Shown here: positions 26,319-34,670 of the stretch, piece by piece
Layout: each line of letters starts with the position of its first letter
Numbering within the stretch: position 1 is the stretch's first letter
NCBI RefSeq assembly: GCF_024273235.1
Contig: NZ_JANBVH010000035.1
Span: 1 to 48,225, forward strand
Length of the DNA: 48,225 bases
Direction: 5' to 3'
DNA from: Sphingomonas faeni
GTDB lineage: Bacteria; Pseudomonadota; Alphaproteobacteria; Sphingomonadales; Sphingomonadaceae
Translations under genes and position numbers: made by a program
The notes under the pieces: generated by a model
Databases searched by the model: none
What the model was told of the DNA's origin: nothing
Seen by the model: only the letters and a program-made list of their open reading frames with translations

Positions 26319-28745
26319 ATGTTCGATACCAAGACCGTAAGCGCCCAGTGGGGCGGCAAGACGCTGACGCTCGAGACCGGCCGCGTTGCGCGCCAGGCCA
26401 ACGGCGCAGTCCTCGCCACCCTCGGCGAGACCGTCGTTCTGTGCGCCGTGACGGCTGCACGGACCGTCAAGGAAGGGCAGGATTTCTTCCCGCTCACCGT
26501 CCATTACCAGGAGAAGTTCTCCGCGAGCGGCCGCATCCCCGGCGGCTTCTTCAAGCGTGAGCGCGGCGCGACCGAAAAGGAGACGCTGACCAGCCGTCTC
26601 ATCGATCGCCCGATCCGTCCCCTCTTCCCAGAGGGTTTCTACAACGAGATCAACGTGATCTGCCAGGTTCTGTCGTATGACGGCGAGAACGAGCCGGACG
26701 TCCTCGCGATGGTCGCAGCCTCCGCGGCGCTGACAATCTCCGGCGTGCCGTTCATGGGCCCGATCGGCGCGGCACGCGTCGGCTATGTCGATGGCGCGTA
26801 CATCCTTAACCCGACGCTGGAAGAAGCCAAGGCTGGCGATCTCGACCTCGTCGTCGCCGCTACCGGCCAGGCCGTGATGATGGTCGAATCGGAAGCCAAG
26901 GAGCTTTCGGAAGAGATCATGCTCGGCGCCGTGCAGTTCGCCCACAAGGCCTGCCGCGAAGCCGCCAACCTGATTATCGATCTGGCCGAGAAGGCTGCCA
27001 AGGATCCTTGGGAAATGGCCGAGCAGGCCGACCTGTCGACCGCCAAGGACAAGCTGAAGAAGCTGATCGGCAAGGACATCGCCGCCGCCTACAAGGTGAC
27101 CGACAAGTCCAAGCGTTCGGACCTGCTGAATGCCGCTCGTGCGAAGGGCAAGACCGCATTCGCCGACGCGTCCCCGCAGGACCAGATGGCAGCCGGCAAG
27201 TTGATGAAGAAGCTGGAGGCGGAGATCGTCCGCGGCGCCATCCTCAAGGACGGCACCCGCATCGACGGCCGCACCACCACGCAGATCCGTCCGATCGAGG
27301 CGATGGTCCACTTCCTGCCGCGTACGCACGGCTCGGCGCTGTTCACGCGCGGCGAGACGCAGTCGATCTGCACCACCACGCTCGGTACGCGCGACGCGGA
27401 GCAGATGATCGACGGCCTGAACGGCCTCAGCTACGAAAACTTCATGCTGCACTACAACTTCCCGCCCTACTCGGTCGGTGAAGTCGGTCGCTTCGGTGCG
27501 CCGGGTCGTCGCGAAGTCGGTCACGGCAAGCTCGCATGGCGCGCGCTGCACCCGGTGCTGCCGACCAAGGAAGAGTTCCCGTACACGATCCGCGTCCTGT
27601 CGGACATCACGGAGAGCAACGGCTCGTCGTCGATGGCGACGGTCTGCGGCGGTTCGCTGAGCATGATGGATGCGGGCGTTCCGCTTAAGCGTCCGGTTTC
27701 GGGTATCGCGATGGGCCTGATCCTCGAGGGCAAGAACTTCGCGGTTCTCAGCGACATCCTCGGCGACGAGGATCACCTCGGCGACATGGACTTCAAGGTG
27801 GCTGGCACGTCCGAGGGCATCACCACGATGCAGATGGACATCAAGATCGCCGGCATCACCGAAGAGATCATGGGCAAGGCACTGGCGCAGGCCAAGGAAG
27901 GCCGCGCACACATCCTGGGCGAGATGGCCAAGGCGCTCGACCACACCCGTGAGGAACTCAGCGCCCACGCACCGCGCATCGAGAGCTTCCAGATTGACAA
28001 GTCGAAGATCCGTGAAGTCATCGGCACCGGCGGCAAGGTGATCCGCGAGATCGTCGCGCAGACCGGCGCAAAGGTCGACATCGACGACGAGGGCGTGATC
28101 AAGGTGTCGTCGTCCGACCCCGCGCAGATCGAAGCCGCGATCAAGTGGATCAAGGGCCTCGTCGAGGAAGCCGAAGTCGGCAAGGTCTATGACGGCAAGG
28201 TCGTCAACCTGGTCGATTTCGGGGCGTTCGTGAACTTCATGGGTGGCAAGGACGGTCTCGTCCACGTGTCCGAGATCAAGAACGAGCGCGTCGAGAAGGT
28301 CAGCGATGCGCTGAGCGAAGGCCAGGAGGTCAAGGTCAAGGTTCTCGAGATCGATCCGCGCGGCAAGGTGCGCCTGTCGATGCGCGTCGTCGACCAGACG
28401 ACCGGCGAAGAGCTGGAGGACACGCGTCCTGCCCGTGAGCCCCGCGAGGGTGGCGATCGTGGTCCGCGCGGTCCGCGTCGCGATGGCGATGGCGGTCGTG
28501 ATGCTGGTAACGGCGGTGGCGGTCGTGGTCCGCGCGGCGAAGGCGGCGGCGGCGACCGCGGCTCGCGTGGCCCGCGTCGTGACGGCGACGGTGGCCGTGA
28601 CGCAGGCGGCAACGGCGGTGGCCGTGGTCCCCGTCGCGACGGCGGCGGTGGCCAGGGCGGCGAGCGCGCTCCCCGTGCCGAGCGTTCGGACGGCGACAAG
28701 GCCCCCGAGTTCGCACCGGCGTTCCTGACGGGCGATCGCGACTAA
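26319..28745 (+). CDS. pnp: Polyribonucleotide nucleotidyltransferase (PNPase)
   Basis: Phosphorolytic 3'-5' exoribonuclease of the RNA degradosome. 808 residues against about 700-720 in the core family. The order is RNase PH domain 1 (SGRIPGGFFKRERGATEKE), the helical domain, RNase PH domain 2 with the active-site region SDITESNGSSSMATVCGGSL and DILGDEDHLGDMDFKVAGT, then KH (KIREVIGTGGKVIREIVAQ) and S1 (GKVYDGKVVNLVDFGAFVNF). The last 100 or so residues are an Arg/Gly/Asp-rich tail with repeated RGPRRDGDGGRD units, likely disordered and RNA-binding. AAGGA lies six bases before ATG 26319. Confidence 0.98.
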   Translation: MFDTKTVSAQWGGKTLTLETGRVARQANGAVLATLGETVVLCAVTAARTVKEGQDFFPLTVHYQEKFSASGRIPGGFFKRERGATEKETLTSRLIDRPIRPLFPEGFYNEINVICQVLSYDGENEPDVLAMVAASAALTISGVPFMGPIGAARVGYVDGAYILNPTLEEAKAGDLDLVVAATGQAVMMVESEAKELSEEIMLGAVQFAHKACREAANLIIDLAEKAAKDPWEMAEQADLSTAKDKLKKLIGKDIAAAYKVTDKSKRSDLLNAARAKGKTAFADASPQDQMAAGKLMKKLEAEIVRGAILKDGTRIDGRTTTQIRPIEAMVHFLPRTHGSALFTRGETQSICTTTLGTRDAEQMIDGLNGLSYENFMLHYNFPPYSVGEVGRFGAPGRREVGHGKLAWRALHPVLPTKEEFPYTIRVLSDITESNGSSSMATVCGGSLSMMDAGVPLKRPVSGIAMGLILEGKNFAVLSDILGDEDHLGDMDFKVAGTSEGITTMQMDIKIAGITEEIMGKALAQAKEGRAHILGEMAKALDHTREELSAHAPRIESFQIDKSKIREVIGTGGKVIREIVAQTGAKVDIDDEGVIKVSSSDPAQIEAAIKWIKGLVEEAEVGKVYDGKVVNLVDFGAFVNFMGGKDGLVHVSEIKNERVEKVSDALSEGQEVKVKVLEIDPRGKVRLSMRVVDQTTGEELEDTRPAREPREGGDRGPRGPRRDGDGGRDAGNGGGGRGPRGEGGGGDRGSRGPRRDGDGGRDAGGNGGGRGPRRDGGGGQGGERAPRAERSDGDKAPEFAPAFLTGDRD

Positions 28746-28748
28746 GCC

Positions 28749-28800
28749 TTTGCCGCTCAACGGCAAATGACGGAGGGGCTCGGGAAACCGGGCCCCTTTC
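28749..28800 (+). terminator. Two hairpins after pnp, second a terminator
   Basis: The first hairpin is TTTGCCG-CTCAA-CGGCAAA (perfect 7-bp stem, no T run). The second pairs AGGGGCTCGG with CCGGGCCCCT around GAAA and is followed by TTTC. The second is the probable terminator of the cluster. Confidence 0.75.
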
Positions 28801-28863
28801 TCATATCAGGCTCGCCCTGCCCCATTGTCGGGTGAAAGATGATTAATATCGGAACGGAGCGGC

Positions 28864-29244
28864 ATGCCGGATGTTCGAACCGGTATGAACGCCATTCGCA
28901 AATCTGTAATACTCGTCGTCGATGACGACGCTCTCGTCCGGGTCCACTCCAACTTCGCGCTGGAGGATGCCGGCTATGAAGTCGTCGAAGCCAGCAACGC
29001 GGCCGACGCGCTGGTCAAGCTCAAGGAGCGGCCCGATATCGCCGCCCTGTTCACCGATGTCCGCATGCCGGGTGATTTGAACGGCATTGACCTCGCCAAC
29101 GCGGTGCACGCGCAACGTCCCGACATCGCGATCCTCGTCACGTCCGGCACCGACAACGGCACGACCGCTGCTCTCCCCGCAGCGGCGCAATTCGTGCAGA
29201 AACCCTATACCGGCGCGCAGATCAGCAGGCTTCTTCAGCCCTGA
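28864..29244 (+). CDS. Single-domain response regulator (CheY-like receiver)
   Basis: 126 residues, only a receiver domain. The acidic pocket is SVILVVDDDALVRVHS, the phosphorylated Asp65 lies in ALFTDVRMPG, the Thr/Ser in ILVTSGTDNG and the Lys in FVQKPY. There is no output domain, so it would signal through protein contact or a phosphorelay. No histidine kinase is nearby. ATG 28864 has CGGAG close upstream; ATG 28885 (MNAIRKSVILVV) is an equally good start by fold. GMxx residues before Asn-Ala are not conserved in the family. Confidence 0.9.
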   Translation: MPDVRTGMNAIRKSVILVVDDDALVRVHSNFALEDAGYEVVEASNAADALVKLKERPDIAALFTDVRMPGDLNGIDLANAVHAQRPDIAILVTSGTDNGTTAALPAAAQFVQKPYTGAQISRLLQP

Positions 29245-29373
29245 CGAAAGTATGACGTCGAGCCGCCGAATATTCTGCACTTGCTGCTTGCGGGCGGAAT
29301 TAAGCTTACGGCTTGTCGATCGCTAGGATTGAGATCATCGTCCTTCGCTGGAGCATCGACTCGCGGGGGCGAC

Positions 29374-30108
29374 ATGATGGAAACAGCGAACACTATGCGT
29401 GCGATCCGGCAGGATGGTATCGCACGCGAGCGCCTCTTCTTTCTGGTCATGGCGATAGTCATTGCGGTCACCGTGATCTTCGGCTTTACCGTGAACGCCG
29501 CGCGGATGCACTGGACCTTCTTATCGCTGCCTTGGCATGTCCATCTTCATGCCGGTGTATTCTTATCATGGATCATGATTTACGTCGTGCAGAATTGGCT
29601 GATCGTACGCGGTTCGGTCGCGCGCCATCGCCAGTTGGGCATGATTGGCGCGGGTATTACCGCGGTGATGGTGGTGCTGGGCATCGTGACCACGGTCATG
29701 GCGATCAAGCAGCACCGGGTGCCGCCGTTCTTTCCACCGGGCGTCTTTCTCGTGCTCGACGTGCTGGGCGTGATCGGCTTCGGCGTGCTCACGGCGTGGG
29801 CGATCGCGTTGCGGAAGCAGGCGGCGTGGCACAAGCGGTTGATGTTGTGCGGGACGATCCTGGTCATGTCGCCGGCGCTGGGGCGGATCCTGCCGATGCC
29901 GATGCTGGGCGCGTTCGCACCGCTCGCGGTGTTCGCGTCGATGGCGGTGTTCGTCATCGCGGGGATGCTCTACGACCTGCGCCTGCGCGGGCGGATACAT
30001 CCGGCCTATTATTGGGGCGGCGGCGTGCTGGTCGTGACGAACGGTCTGGTCGGTCCGCTGGGCTTCAGCCCGCCGGTGTTGCGACTGGTCGAGCGCCTGG
30101 CCGCATGA
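29374..30108 (+). CDS. Multi-pass membrane protein with conserved histidines
   Basis: 244 residues with about seven membrane segments. Histidine-containing blocks stand out: LPWHVHLHAGVFLSWIMIYV, VARHRQLGMIGAG and AAWHKRLMLCGTILVMSPAL. The pattern reminds me of small heme-binding or DUF2306-like membrane proteins, but I cannot assign a family. ATG 29374 (MMETANTM) is the first start after the stop; ATG 29377 is equivalent. It stands alone: 130 bases after the response regulator, and its 3' end converges on ssrA. Confidence 0.75.
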   Translation: MMETANTMRAIRQDGIARERLFFLVMAIVIAVTVIFGFTVNAARMHWTFLSLPWHVHLHAGVFLSWIMIYVVQNWLIVRGSVARHRQLGMIGAGITAVMVVLGIVTTVMAIKQHRVPPFFPPGVFLVLDVLGVIGFGVLTAWAIALRKQAAWHKRLMLCGTILVMSPALGRILPMPMLGAFAPLAVFASMAVFVIAGMLYDLRLRGRIHPAYYWGGGVLVVTNGLVGPLGFSPPVLRLVERLAA

Positions 30109-30132
30109 TCGAGGCCGCGTGTTCCAGAAAGT

Positions 30133-30160
30133 GGGGAGCTTCTGTTGCTCGGTGCTCCCC
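30133..30160 (-). terminator. Hairpin downstream of ssrA, possible terminator
   Basis: GGGGAGC and GCTCCCC form a 7-bp stem with a 14-base loop. On the minus strand it is followed by ACTTTCT. It lies between the converging membrane protein gene and ssrA and could serve both. Overlapping it, two 16-base direct repeats CTTCTGTTGC(T/C)CGGTG lie at 30139 and 30177, 38 bases apart. Confidence 0.4.
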
Positions 30161-30194
30161 GTACCGCCGGTTTCCACTTCTGTTGCCCGGTGTG

Positions 30195-30475
30195 GCCCGA
30201 ACCGCGCTTTCGTCCGTATAACTTAGGTCGTTAGACCGTCAGTTATGCGGCAATTGCGAGTGCTTCGTTATCGTTGGCACTTGTGTATGGGCCGTTGCGG
30301 TGGTCCCATTCCGAGCGAAACATAGCGTCGTTGAACACACGTCGATCCTAGTTCGACCCCGTCATCGTCCCCCTCTTTCGAAGAGGGCGGTGGTGGAGTC
30401 GCCGGGTACTGCCCCCGGGTCCGCTGTGTCTATGACACGCCACGGTTTATCGCCATAGCCGCCAAGAGAAGATTC
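30195..30475 (-). ncRNA. ssrA: Transfer-messenger RNA, permuted two-piece alphaproteobacterial form
   Basis: tmRNA rescues stalled ribosomes and tags the product for proteolysis. On the minus strand the order is permuted. The acceptor piece comes first (about 30475 to 30391) and ends CGACTCCACCA. A spacer follows (30390-30361), then the coding piece beginning GGGGTCGAACTAGGATCGAC at 30360. GGGGTCG pairs with CGACTCC as a 7-bp acceptor stem with one G-U. The tag frame (30278-30243) reads ANDNEALAIAA then TAA; this type of ending (hydrophobic, AA) is the usual protease signal. The acceptor piece also has the CCCGGGGGCAGTACCCGG arm next to the CCA end. The outer ends are approximate. smpB is not in the window. 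Confidence 0.93.
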
Positions 30476-30491
30476 CCCCGACGGCATACTC

Positions 30492-30520
30492 GATATAGGC
30501 GCGCCGCAACGCGATGAAAA
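30492..30520 (-). promoter_or_regulatory. Candidate ssrA promoter
   Basis: On the minus strand TTTTCA (30520-30515) and TATATC (30497-30492) are 17 bases apart, each matching four of six consensus bases. The predicted transcript would start near 30485, just ahead of the acceptor piece. Confidence 0.4.
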
Positions 30521-30625
30521 GCCCGGGTTCCAATGCTTTTTTATCGAGAAACGTCAATGTCCTAGCACGCGGCGTGCCAAACCGCCTTCCGCTCGCCACA
30601 AAGCGCGTGCATAGCAACCTGCATT

Positions 30626-31057
30626 ATGTTGACGCAGCGCTCCCGCTACGCGCTCCGCGCGATGATCTTCCTAGCCGGTGAACCGGCCAATAGCCCGCCG
30701 ATCCCGATGACGCGGATCGCTGCCGAGGCGAACGTGCCGCGCAAGTTCCTCGAGCTGATCCTCGCCGATCTGCGCGAGTCCGGTTTGTTGCACAGCCATC
30801 GCGGCAAGATGGGCGGGTATCGCCTGTCGCGGCCGAGCCATCTGATTTCGCTCGGCGAGGTGATCCGGATCATCGAGGGCCCGCTCGCGCTCGTGCCATG
30901 CGTCAGCCGCACCGCGTACCGCCCCTGCCCCGACTGCAAGAGCGAAGCCGACTGCGCGATCCGCTATGCGATGATGCGGGTACGGGACGAGACTGCGCGG
31001 ATCCTGGACGGGACGAGCTTGGCGGATGCGAACGCCGAGGATCTGGTCGCGGCGTGA
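30626..31057 (+). CDS. Rrf2-family transcriptional regulator
   Basis: 143 residues. The winged helix is MLTQRSRYALRAMIFLAGEP, then IAAEANVPRKFLELILADLR and HRGKMGGYRLSRPSHLISLG. The cysteines Cys92, Cys101, Cys104 and Cys110 (PCVSRTAYRPCPDCKSEADC) fit Rrf2 proteins that carry a [2Fe-2S] cluster, such as IscR, NsrR and RirA relatives. The sensed signal, iron, sulfur or NO, cannot be told. ATG 30626 lies about 150 bases from the start of the divergent ssrA. There is no isc or suf operon nearby. A family H repeat follows the stop. Confidence 0.9.
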   Translation: MLTQRSRYALRAMIFLAGEPANSPPIPMTRIAAEANVPRKFLELILADLRESGLLHSHRGKMGGYRLSRPSHLISLGEVIRIIEGPLALVPCVSRTAYRPCPDCKSEADCAIRYAMMRVRDETARILDGTSLADANAEDLVAA

Positions 31058-31062
31058 GACTT

Positions 31063-31198
31063 TCCTTCTCCCCTCGGGGAGAAGGTGGCGCGGTAGCGTC
31101 GGATGAGGGGGTGTTGGGATGTCCGTCCCGAGCCTCACGCCCCTCACCCTTCCGTCGCCTGACGGCTCCTCCCTCCCTCTCCCCGCAGGGGAGAGGGA
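31063..31198. repeat. Palindromic repeat, family H (copy 1)
   Basis: TTCTCCCCTCGGGGAGAAGG, then GTGGCGCGGTAGCGTCGGAT, and at the right CCTCTCCCC-type inverse (CTCTCCCCGCAGGGGAGAGG). It lies between the converging Rrf2 and mscL genes. A related shorter piece is at 34433. Confidence 0.75.
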
Positions 31199-31205
31199 CC
31201 CGAGT

Positions 31206-31676
31206 TCACCCGCGCTTCTTCAGTTCGTCACGGATTTCGCGGAGGAGGGCGATCTCGACCGGCTCTGGTGCTGGCGCAACCGGCGTGGCGTCTTCCTCGC
31301 GCTTCAACCGTGCCGTCTCGCGCTCGATCAGCGCTGCCGTCCGGTTGACCACGCGGAGGATCATGAAGATGATGCCCGCGACGATGACGAAATTGACGAG
31401 CTGCGTCGCGAATTCACCATAGCCGAGCAGCGGCACGCCTGCCTTCTTGAGCGCGGCGTAATCGGTCAGCGAGCCGACATAGCCCGCCGGCACCGGCCCC
31501 ATCCGCCAGAAATAGCTCGAGAAATCGAGCCCGCCGAAGATCTTGCCGATCACCGGCATCAGCACGTCGTCGGTGAGCGAGGTGACGATCTTGCCGAACG
31601 CCGCGCCGATGATCACCGCGATGGCGAGATCGAGCACGTTGCCGCGCATGATGAAGGCCTTGAATTCCTTGAGCAT
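31206..31676 (-). CDS. mscL: Large-conductance mechanosensitive channel
   Basis: Inner-membrane channel that opens under hypo-osmotic stress. 156 residues: the N-terminal amphipathic helix and first membrane segment MLKEFKAFIMRGNVLDLAIA, VIIGAAFGKIVTSLTDD, then the periplasmic loop, the second segment FVIVAGIIFMILRVVNR and a charged C-terminal helix ending EIALLREIRDELKKRG. ATG 31676 has AGGGG five bases upstream and matches the family start; the frame continues upstream without similarity. It is monocistronic and divergent from lemA. Confidence 0.96.
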   Translation of the reverse strand: MLKEFKAFIMRGNVLDLAIAVIIGAAFGKIVTSLTDDVLMPVIGKIFGGLDFSSYFWRMGPVPAGYVGSLTDYAALKKAGVPLLGYGEFATQLVNFVIVAGIIFMILRVVNRTAALIERETARLKREEDATPVAPAPEPVEIALLREIRDELKKRG

Positions 31677-31780
31677 CGACGCCCCTTTCCCTGTTCGGGC
31701 CAAGGCTAGCCACCGATTTCGGTTTCGCCAACCCTGCGGACTGTCCTATGAGGGTGACACAGGTATTCAGGAGAGCCCCG

Positions 31781-32377
31781 ATGTCACGCACCACAATCGT
31801 CCGCGGTACCGCCGCGATCCTGCTCGCATCGGCACTGGCCGGGTGCGGGATCAACAGCGTGCCGACCGCCGAGGAAAACGCCAAGGCGCGCTGGGCCGAC
31901 GTCCAGAACAATTATCAGCGTCGCGCCGACCTGATCCCCAACCTCGTCGCGACCGTGAAGGCGGCCGGCGCGCAGGAGAAGGATATCCTCGTCGAGGTGA
32001 CGCAGGCGCGCTCGGCCGCGAACTCGGTCCAGGTTTCGGCCGCCGATCTCTCCGATCCGGCGAAGATGGAGCAGTATCAGCGCGTCCAGGGTGCGGTCGG
32101 CGTATCGCTGCAGCGCTTGCAGGAGGCGTATCCCGAGCTGAAGAGCCAGGGCAATTACACCACGCTGATGAGCCAGCTCGAGGGCACCGAGAACCGCATC
32201 ACGATCGCGCGGCGCGACTATAACGGCGCGGTGCAGGAGTATAATACCAAGATCCGCACCTTCCCCGACGCGGTCGGCGCGAAGATCTTCTATGGTGCCA
32301 AGCCGATGGTGCCGTTCGCGGCGACCACGCCGGGCGCCGAGACCGCGCCCACGGTGAACTTCGGCAACGCGAGCTGA
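31781..32377 (+). CDS. lemA: LemA family lipoprotein
   Basis: 198 residues, signal ending LLASALAGC (lipid Cys22), followed by the LemA fold: AEENAKARWADVQNNYQRRA, DLIPNLVATVKAAGAQEKD, LQEAYPELKSQGNYTTLMSQ, LEGTENRITIARRDYNGAVQ and the ending FPDAVGAKIFYGAKPMV. LemA proteins are membrane-anchored helical bundles of unclear function, often beside TPM-domain genes, as here. AGGAG lies seven bases before ATG 31781. Two TPM-domain genes follow, ten bases and then one base apart, so this is one operon. Confidence 0.94.
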   Translation: MSRTTIVRGTAAILLASALAGCGINSVPTAEENAKARWADVQNNYQRRADLIPNLVATVKAAGAQEKDILVEVTQARSAANSVQVSAADLSDPAKMEQYQRVQGAVGVSLQRLQEAYPELKSQGNYTTLMSQLEGTENRITIARRDYNGAVQEYNTKIRTFPDAVGAKIFYGAKPMVPFAATTPGAETAPTVNFGNAS

Positions 32378-32387
32378 TCGGGGCGCT

Positions 32388-33239
32388 ATGCTCCGCCACC
32401 TCCTGACGCTGGCGTTCGCGGTGCTGCTCGGTAGCAGCGCCGCGAGCGCGCAGACGCTTCCAAAGTTCACCGGCTTCGTCGTCGATGCGGCGAACGTCAT
32501 TCCGCCCGACCAGGAAGCTGCGCTGACCAAGCGGCTCGACGACCTGCAAAAGGCGACCGGCAACCAACTGGTGGTCGCGACCGTGCCCGATCTCGACGGC
32601 TATCCGATCGAGGATTACGGCAATCGGCTGATCCGGAGCTGGGGCGTCGGGCTGAAGGAGGCGAACAACGGCGCGATCCTTCTGGTCGCACCGAACGACC
32701 GGAAGGTGCGGATCGAGGTCGGCTATGGCTTGGAGCCGGTGCTGACCGATGCGTTCTCCAGCGTGGTGATCAACCAGCAGATCCTGCCGCGCTTCAAGGC
32801 GGGCGACATTCCCGGCGGGATCGTCGCGGGGACGAACGCGGTGGCGGACCAGCTCGCGCTGCCCGATGCGGAGGCGCGCGCCAAGGTGACGGCCGCGGCG
32901 GCAGAGTATGACAAGACGCATCGCCGCGCCAATTCGGGTGGCGGCGGCGTGCCGATCGGGCTGATCTTCTTCGGGATCGTGCTGGCGGCGATCGTCATCC
33001 CGATGATCTCGCGGCGGGTCAGCGGGCAGCGCTACACCGATGGTGGGCGCGCTGGCGGCAGCGGTGCCTTGCCGATCGTGCTGTGGAGCATCGCCGACGC
33101 GATGACCCGTGGCGGCGGCGGCGGCGGCGGCGGTGGCTTCGGCGGCGGCGGCGATAGCGGCGGTGGCTGGGGCGGCGGCGGTTTCGGTGGCGGCGGCGGT
33201 GGATCCGGCGGCGGCGGCGGCGCATCGGGGAGTTGGTGA
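32388..33239 (+). CDS. TPM-domain (YgcG-like) membrane protein with glycine-rich tail
   Basis: 283 residues: signal peptide (MLRHLLTLAFAVLLGSSAASA), a TPM domain at about 25-170 (FTGFVVDAANVIPPDQEAAL, GNQLVVATVPDLDGYPIEDY, NGAILLVAPNDRKVRIEVGY), a membrane segment at about 188-206, and a C-terminal tail that is almost pure glycine (about 240-283) ending GSW. TPM proteins are linked to photosystem assembly in plants and of unknown role in bacteria. The glycine tail is typical of the bacterial family. It lies between lemA and another TPM gene. Confidence 0.9.
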   Translation: MLRHLLTLAFAVLLGSSAASAQTLPKFTGFVVDAANVIPPDQEAALTKRLDDLQKATGNQLVVATVPDLDGYPIEDYGNRLIRSWGVGLKEANNGAILLVAPNDRKVRIEVGYGLEPVLTDAFSSVVINQQILPRFKAGDIPGGIVAGTNAVADQLALPDAEARAKVTAAAAEYDKTHRRANSGGGGVPIGLIFFGIVLAAIVIPMISRRVSGQRYTDGGRAGGSGALPIVLWSIADAMTRGGGGGGGGGFGGGGDSGGGWGGGGFGGGGGGSGGGGGASGSW

Positions 33240-33240
33240 C

Positions 33241-33912
33241 ATGCGGCTGAGCGAAACCGATCACGACCGCGTCACCGCGGCGGTCACGCAGGCGGAGACG
33301 GCGACGACCGGCGAGATCGTCACGATCGTCGCACGGCAGTCGGATGCGTATCACGACGTGTCCCTGCACTGGGCGGTACTGGCGATGCTGCTGACGCTGG
33401 CGCTGCTCGCGTTCCACCCGGTCGCGGCGGATCATATCTACGCGGGGCTGGTCGATCCGTGGGCGCAGTCGGCACCGCAGGGCGCGCTGTATGCGATCGC
33501 GCTGGTGCTGGTGACTCTGGTGTTCCTCGCGGTCAGGCTGGTGCTGGCTTGGACTCCGGCGCGGGTGGCGCTGAGCCCCGGCGCGACCAAGGCGCGGCGG
33601 GTGCGGCGAAGGGCCCTGCTGCTGTTCCGTGCGGGGGCCGAGAAGCGGACCAAGGGCTCGACCGGCGTGCTGCTGTATCTGTCGCTGGCCGAGCATCGTG
33701 CCGAGATCATCGCCGATGACGCGATCCACTCGCGCGTGCCGAACGAAACCTGGGGCGCGGCGATGGCAGCCGTGCTGGCCGGCGTCCGCGACGATCGTCC
33801 CGCCGACGGCATGGCGGACGCGGTCGCGCAGATCGGCGCGGTGTTGGCGGAGCATTTCCCGCGAACCGGTACCGCGGTGAACGAACTTCCGGATAGGCTG
33901 ATCGAATTATGA
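33241..33912 (+). CDS. TPM-domain membrane protein, second copy
   Basis: 223 residues. An N-terminal cytosolic or periplasmic segment (MRLSETDHDRVTAAVTQAET, then TTGEIVTIVARQSDAY), two membrane segments (about 44-60 and 84-104), and a TPM-like domain with GVLLYLSLAEHRAEIIADDA and VLAEHFPRTG. This resembles the truncated TPM_phosphatase-type proteins found right behind YgcG-like genes. It begins one base after the previous stop, and its own stop overlaps the NUDIX gene (ATGA). Confidence 0.85.
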   Translation: MRLSETDHDRVTAAVTQAETATTGEIVTIVARQSDAYHDVSLHWAVLAMLLTLALLAFHPVAADHIYAGLVDPWAQSAPQGALYAIALVLVTLVFLAVRLVLAWTPARVALSPGATKARRVRRRALLLFRAGAEKRTKGSTGVLLYLSLAEHRAEIIADDAIHSRVPNETWGAAMAAVLAGVRDDRPADGMADAVAQIGAVLAEHFPRTGTAVNELPDRLIEL

Positions 33913-34412
33913 GCAAGACCGTATGGGCGGGGAAATTCCTGACCGTGCAGACCGAGGGCACGTGGGAATTCGCCGCGCGCCAGGGTGAGATCGCCGCGGC
34001 GGTGATCGTCGCGATCGATGACGGCGACGTGATCCTGGTGGAGCAGTTCCGCGTGCCGCTGGGGCGGGCGTGCCTTGAGTTGCCGGCCGGGTTGGTCGGT
34101 GACGAGACCGCGGGCGAGAGCGTCGCGGTGGCGGCCGGGCGCGAGCTGGAGGAGGAAACCGGCTACCGTGCGGACGCGATCGAAAATCTCGGCGTGTTCT
34201 ATTCGTCGCCGGGGATGACGTCGGAATGCTTCACGCTGGTGCGCGCAACCGGGTTGACCAAGGTCGGCGATGGCGGCGGGGATGGTGACGAGAATATCAC
34301 CGTGCACCGGGTGCCGCTGGCGGACGTGCCGGGGTTCGTGGCGGAGAAGCGGGCCGCGGGCGTGGCGATCGATACGAAGATGCTGCTGATCCTGGCGGGG
34401 TCGATTCTTTAG
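33909..34412 (+). CDS. NUDIX hydrolase (ADP-ribose pyrophosphatase type)
   Basis: 167 residues. The NUDIX box is complete: GDETAGESVAVAAGRELEEETGY fits GX5EX7REUXEEXGU with its Glu residues for Mg binding. The rest (VILVEQFRVPLGRACLELPAGLVG, and the downstream FYSSPGMTSECFTLVRA) matches ADP-ribose/nucleoside-diphosphate-sugar hydrolases of the NudF group, which clear ADP-ribose and similar compounds. It is translationally coupled to the TPM gene by an ATGA overlap and is the last gene of that operon. Confidence 0.92.
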   Translation: MSKTVWAGKFLTVQTEGTWEFAARQGEIAAAVIVAIDDGDVILVEQFRVPLGRACLELPAGLVGDETAGESVAVAAGRELEEETGYRADAIENLGVFYSSPGMTSECFTLVRATGLTKVGDGGGDGDENITVHRVPLADVPGFVAEKRAAGVAIDTKMLLILAGSIL

Positions 34413-34432
34413 CGGCGGGTGTCGCGCACGCA

Positions 34433-34501
34433 CCCTGCCCTCACCCTTCCCACGGCAAAGTCGCCGTGGGCCCCTTCCCTCTCCCCGTTGGGAGAGGGAG
34501 A
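34433..34501. repeat. Partial family H repeat
   Basis: CCTCACCCTTCCC, then an inner hairpin CACGGCAAAGTCGCCGTG, and a right end CCCTCTCCCCGTTGGGAGAG. It resembles one half of the element at 31063. It lies after the NUDIX gene. Confidence 0.6.
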
Positions 34502-34568
34502 GACGCCGGTGGCGATGGGTGACACTGACATCAGCGGTCGGTGGCGCTATCGCTAAACCGTACGAGAC

Positions 34569-34630
34569 TTGTTTCCCCGCGAAGGCGGGGACCCAGACTG
34601 GGCTCCCGCCTTCGCGGGAGAACAAGGAAG
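34569..34630. repeat. Palindromic repeat, family G (copy 2)
   Basis: TTGTTTCCCCGCGAAGGCGG and the inverse CCGCCTTCGCGGGAGAACAA around CCCAGACTGGG. As at 26139. It lies between the converging NUDIX and NDUFS4-like genes. Confidence 0.85.
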
Positions 34631-34670
34631 CGAGTGCTAGCGGACGCCCAGAGCGCCCACCCCCTTCAGC

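Noticed and set aside
26058..28766. 902-codon open frame opposite pnp
   Set aside because: Shadow of pnp and rpsO; the start lies in the 3' part of pnp and no family fits.
28851..28875. GGAAC-N17-GTT before the response regulator
   Set aside because: It looks like an EcfG site but has T instead of C before GTT and would put the transcript start at or past the first ATG; too weak to list.
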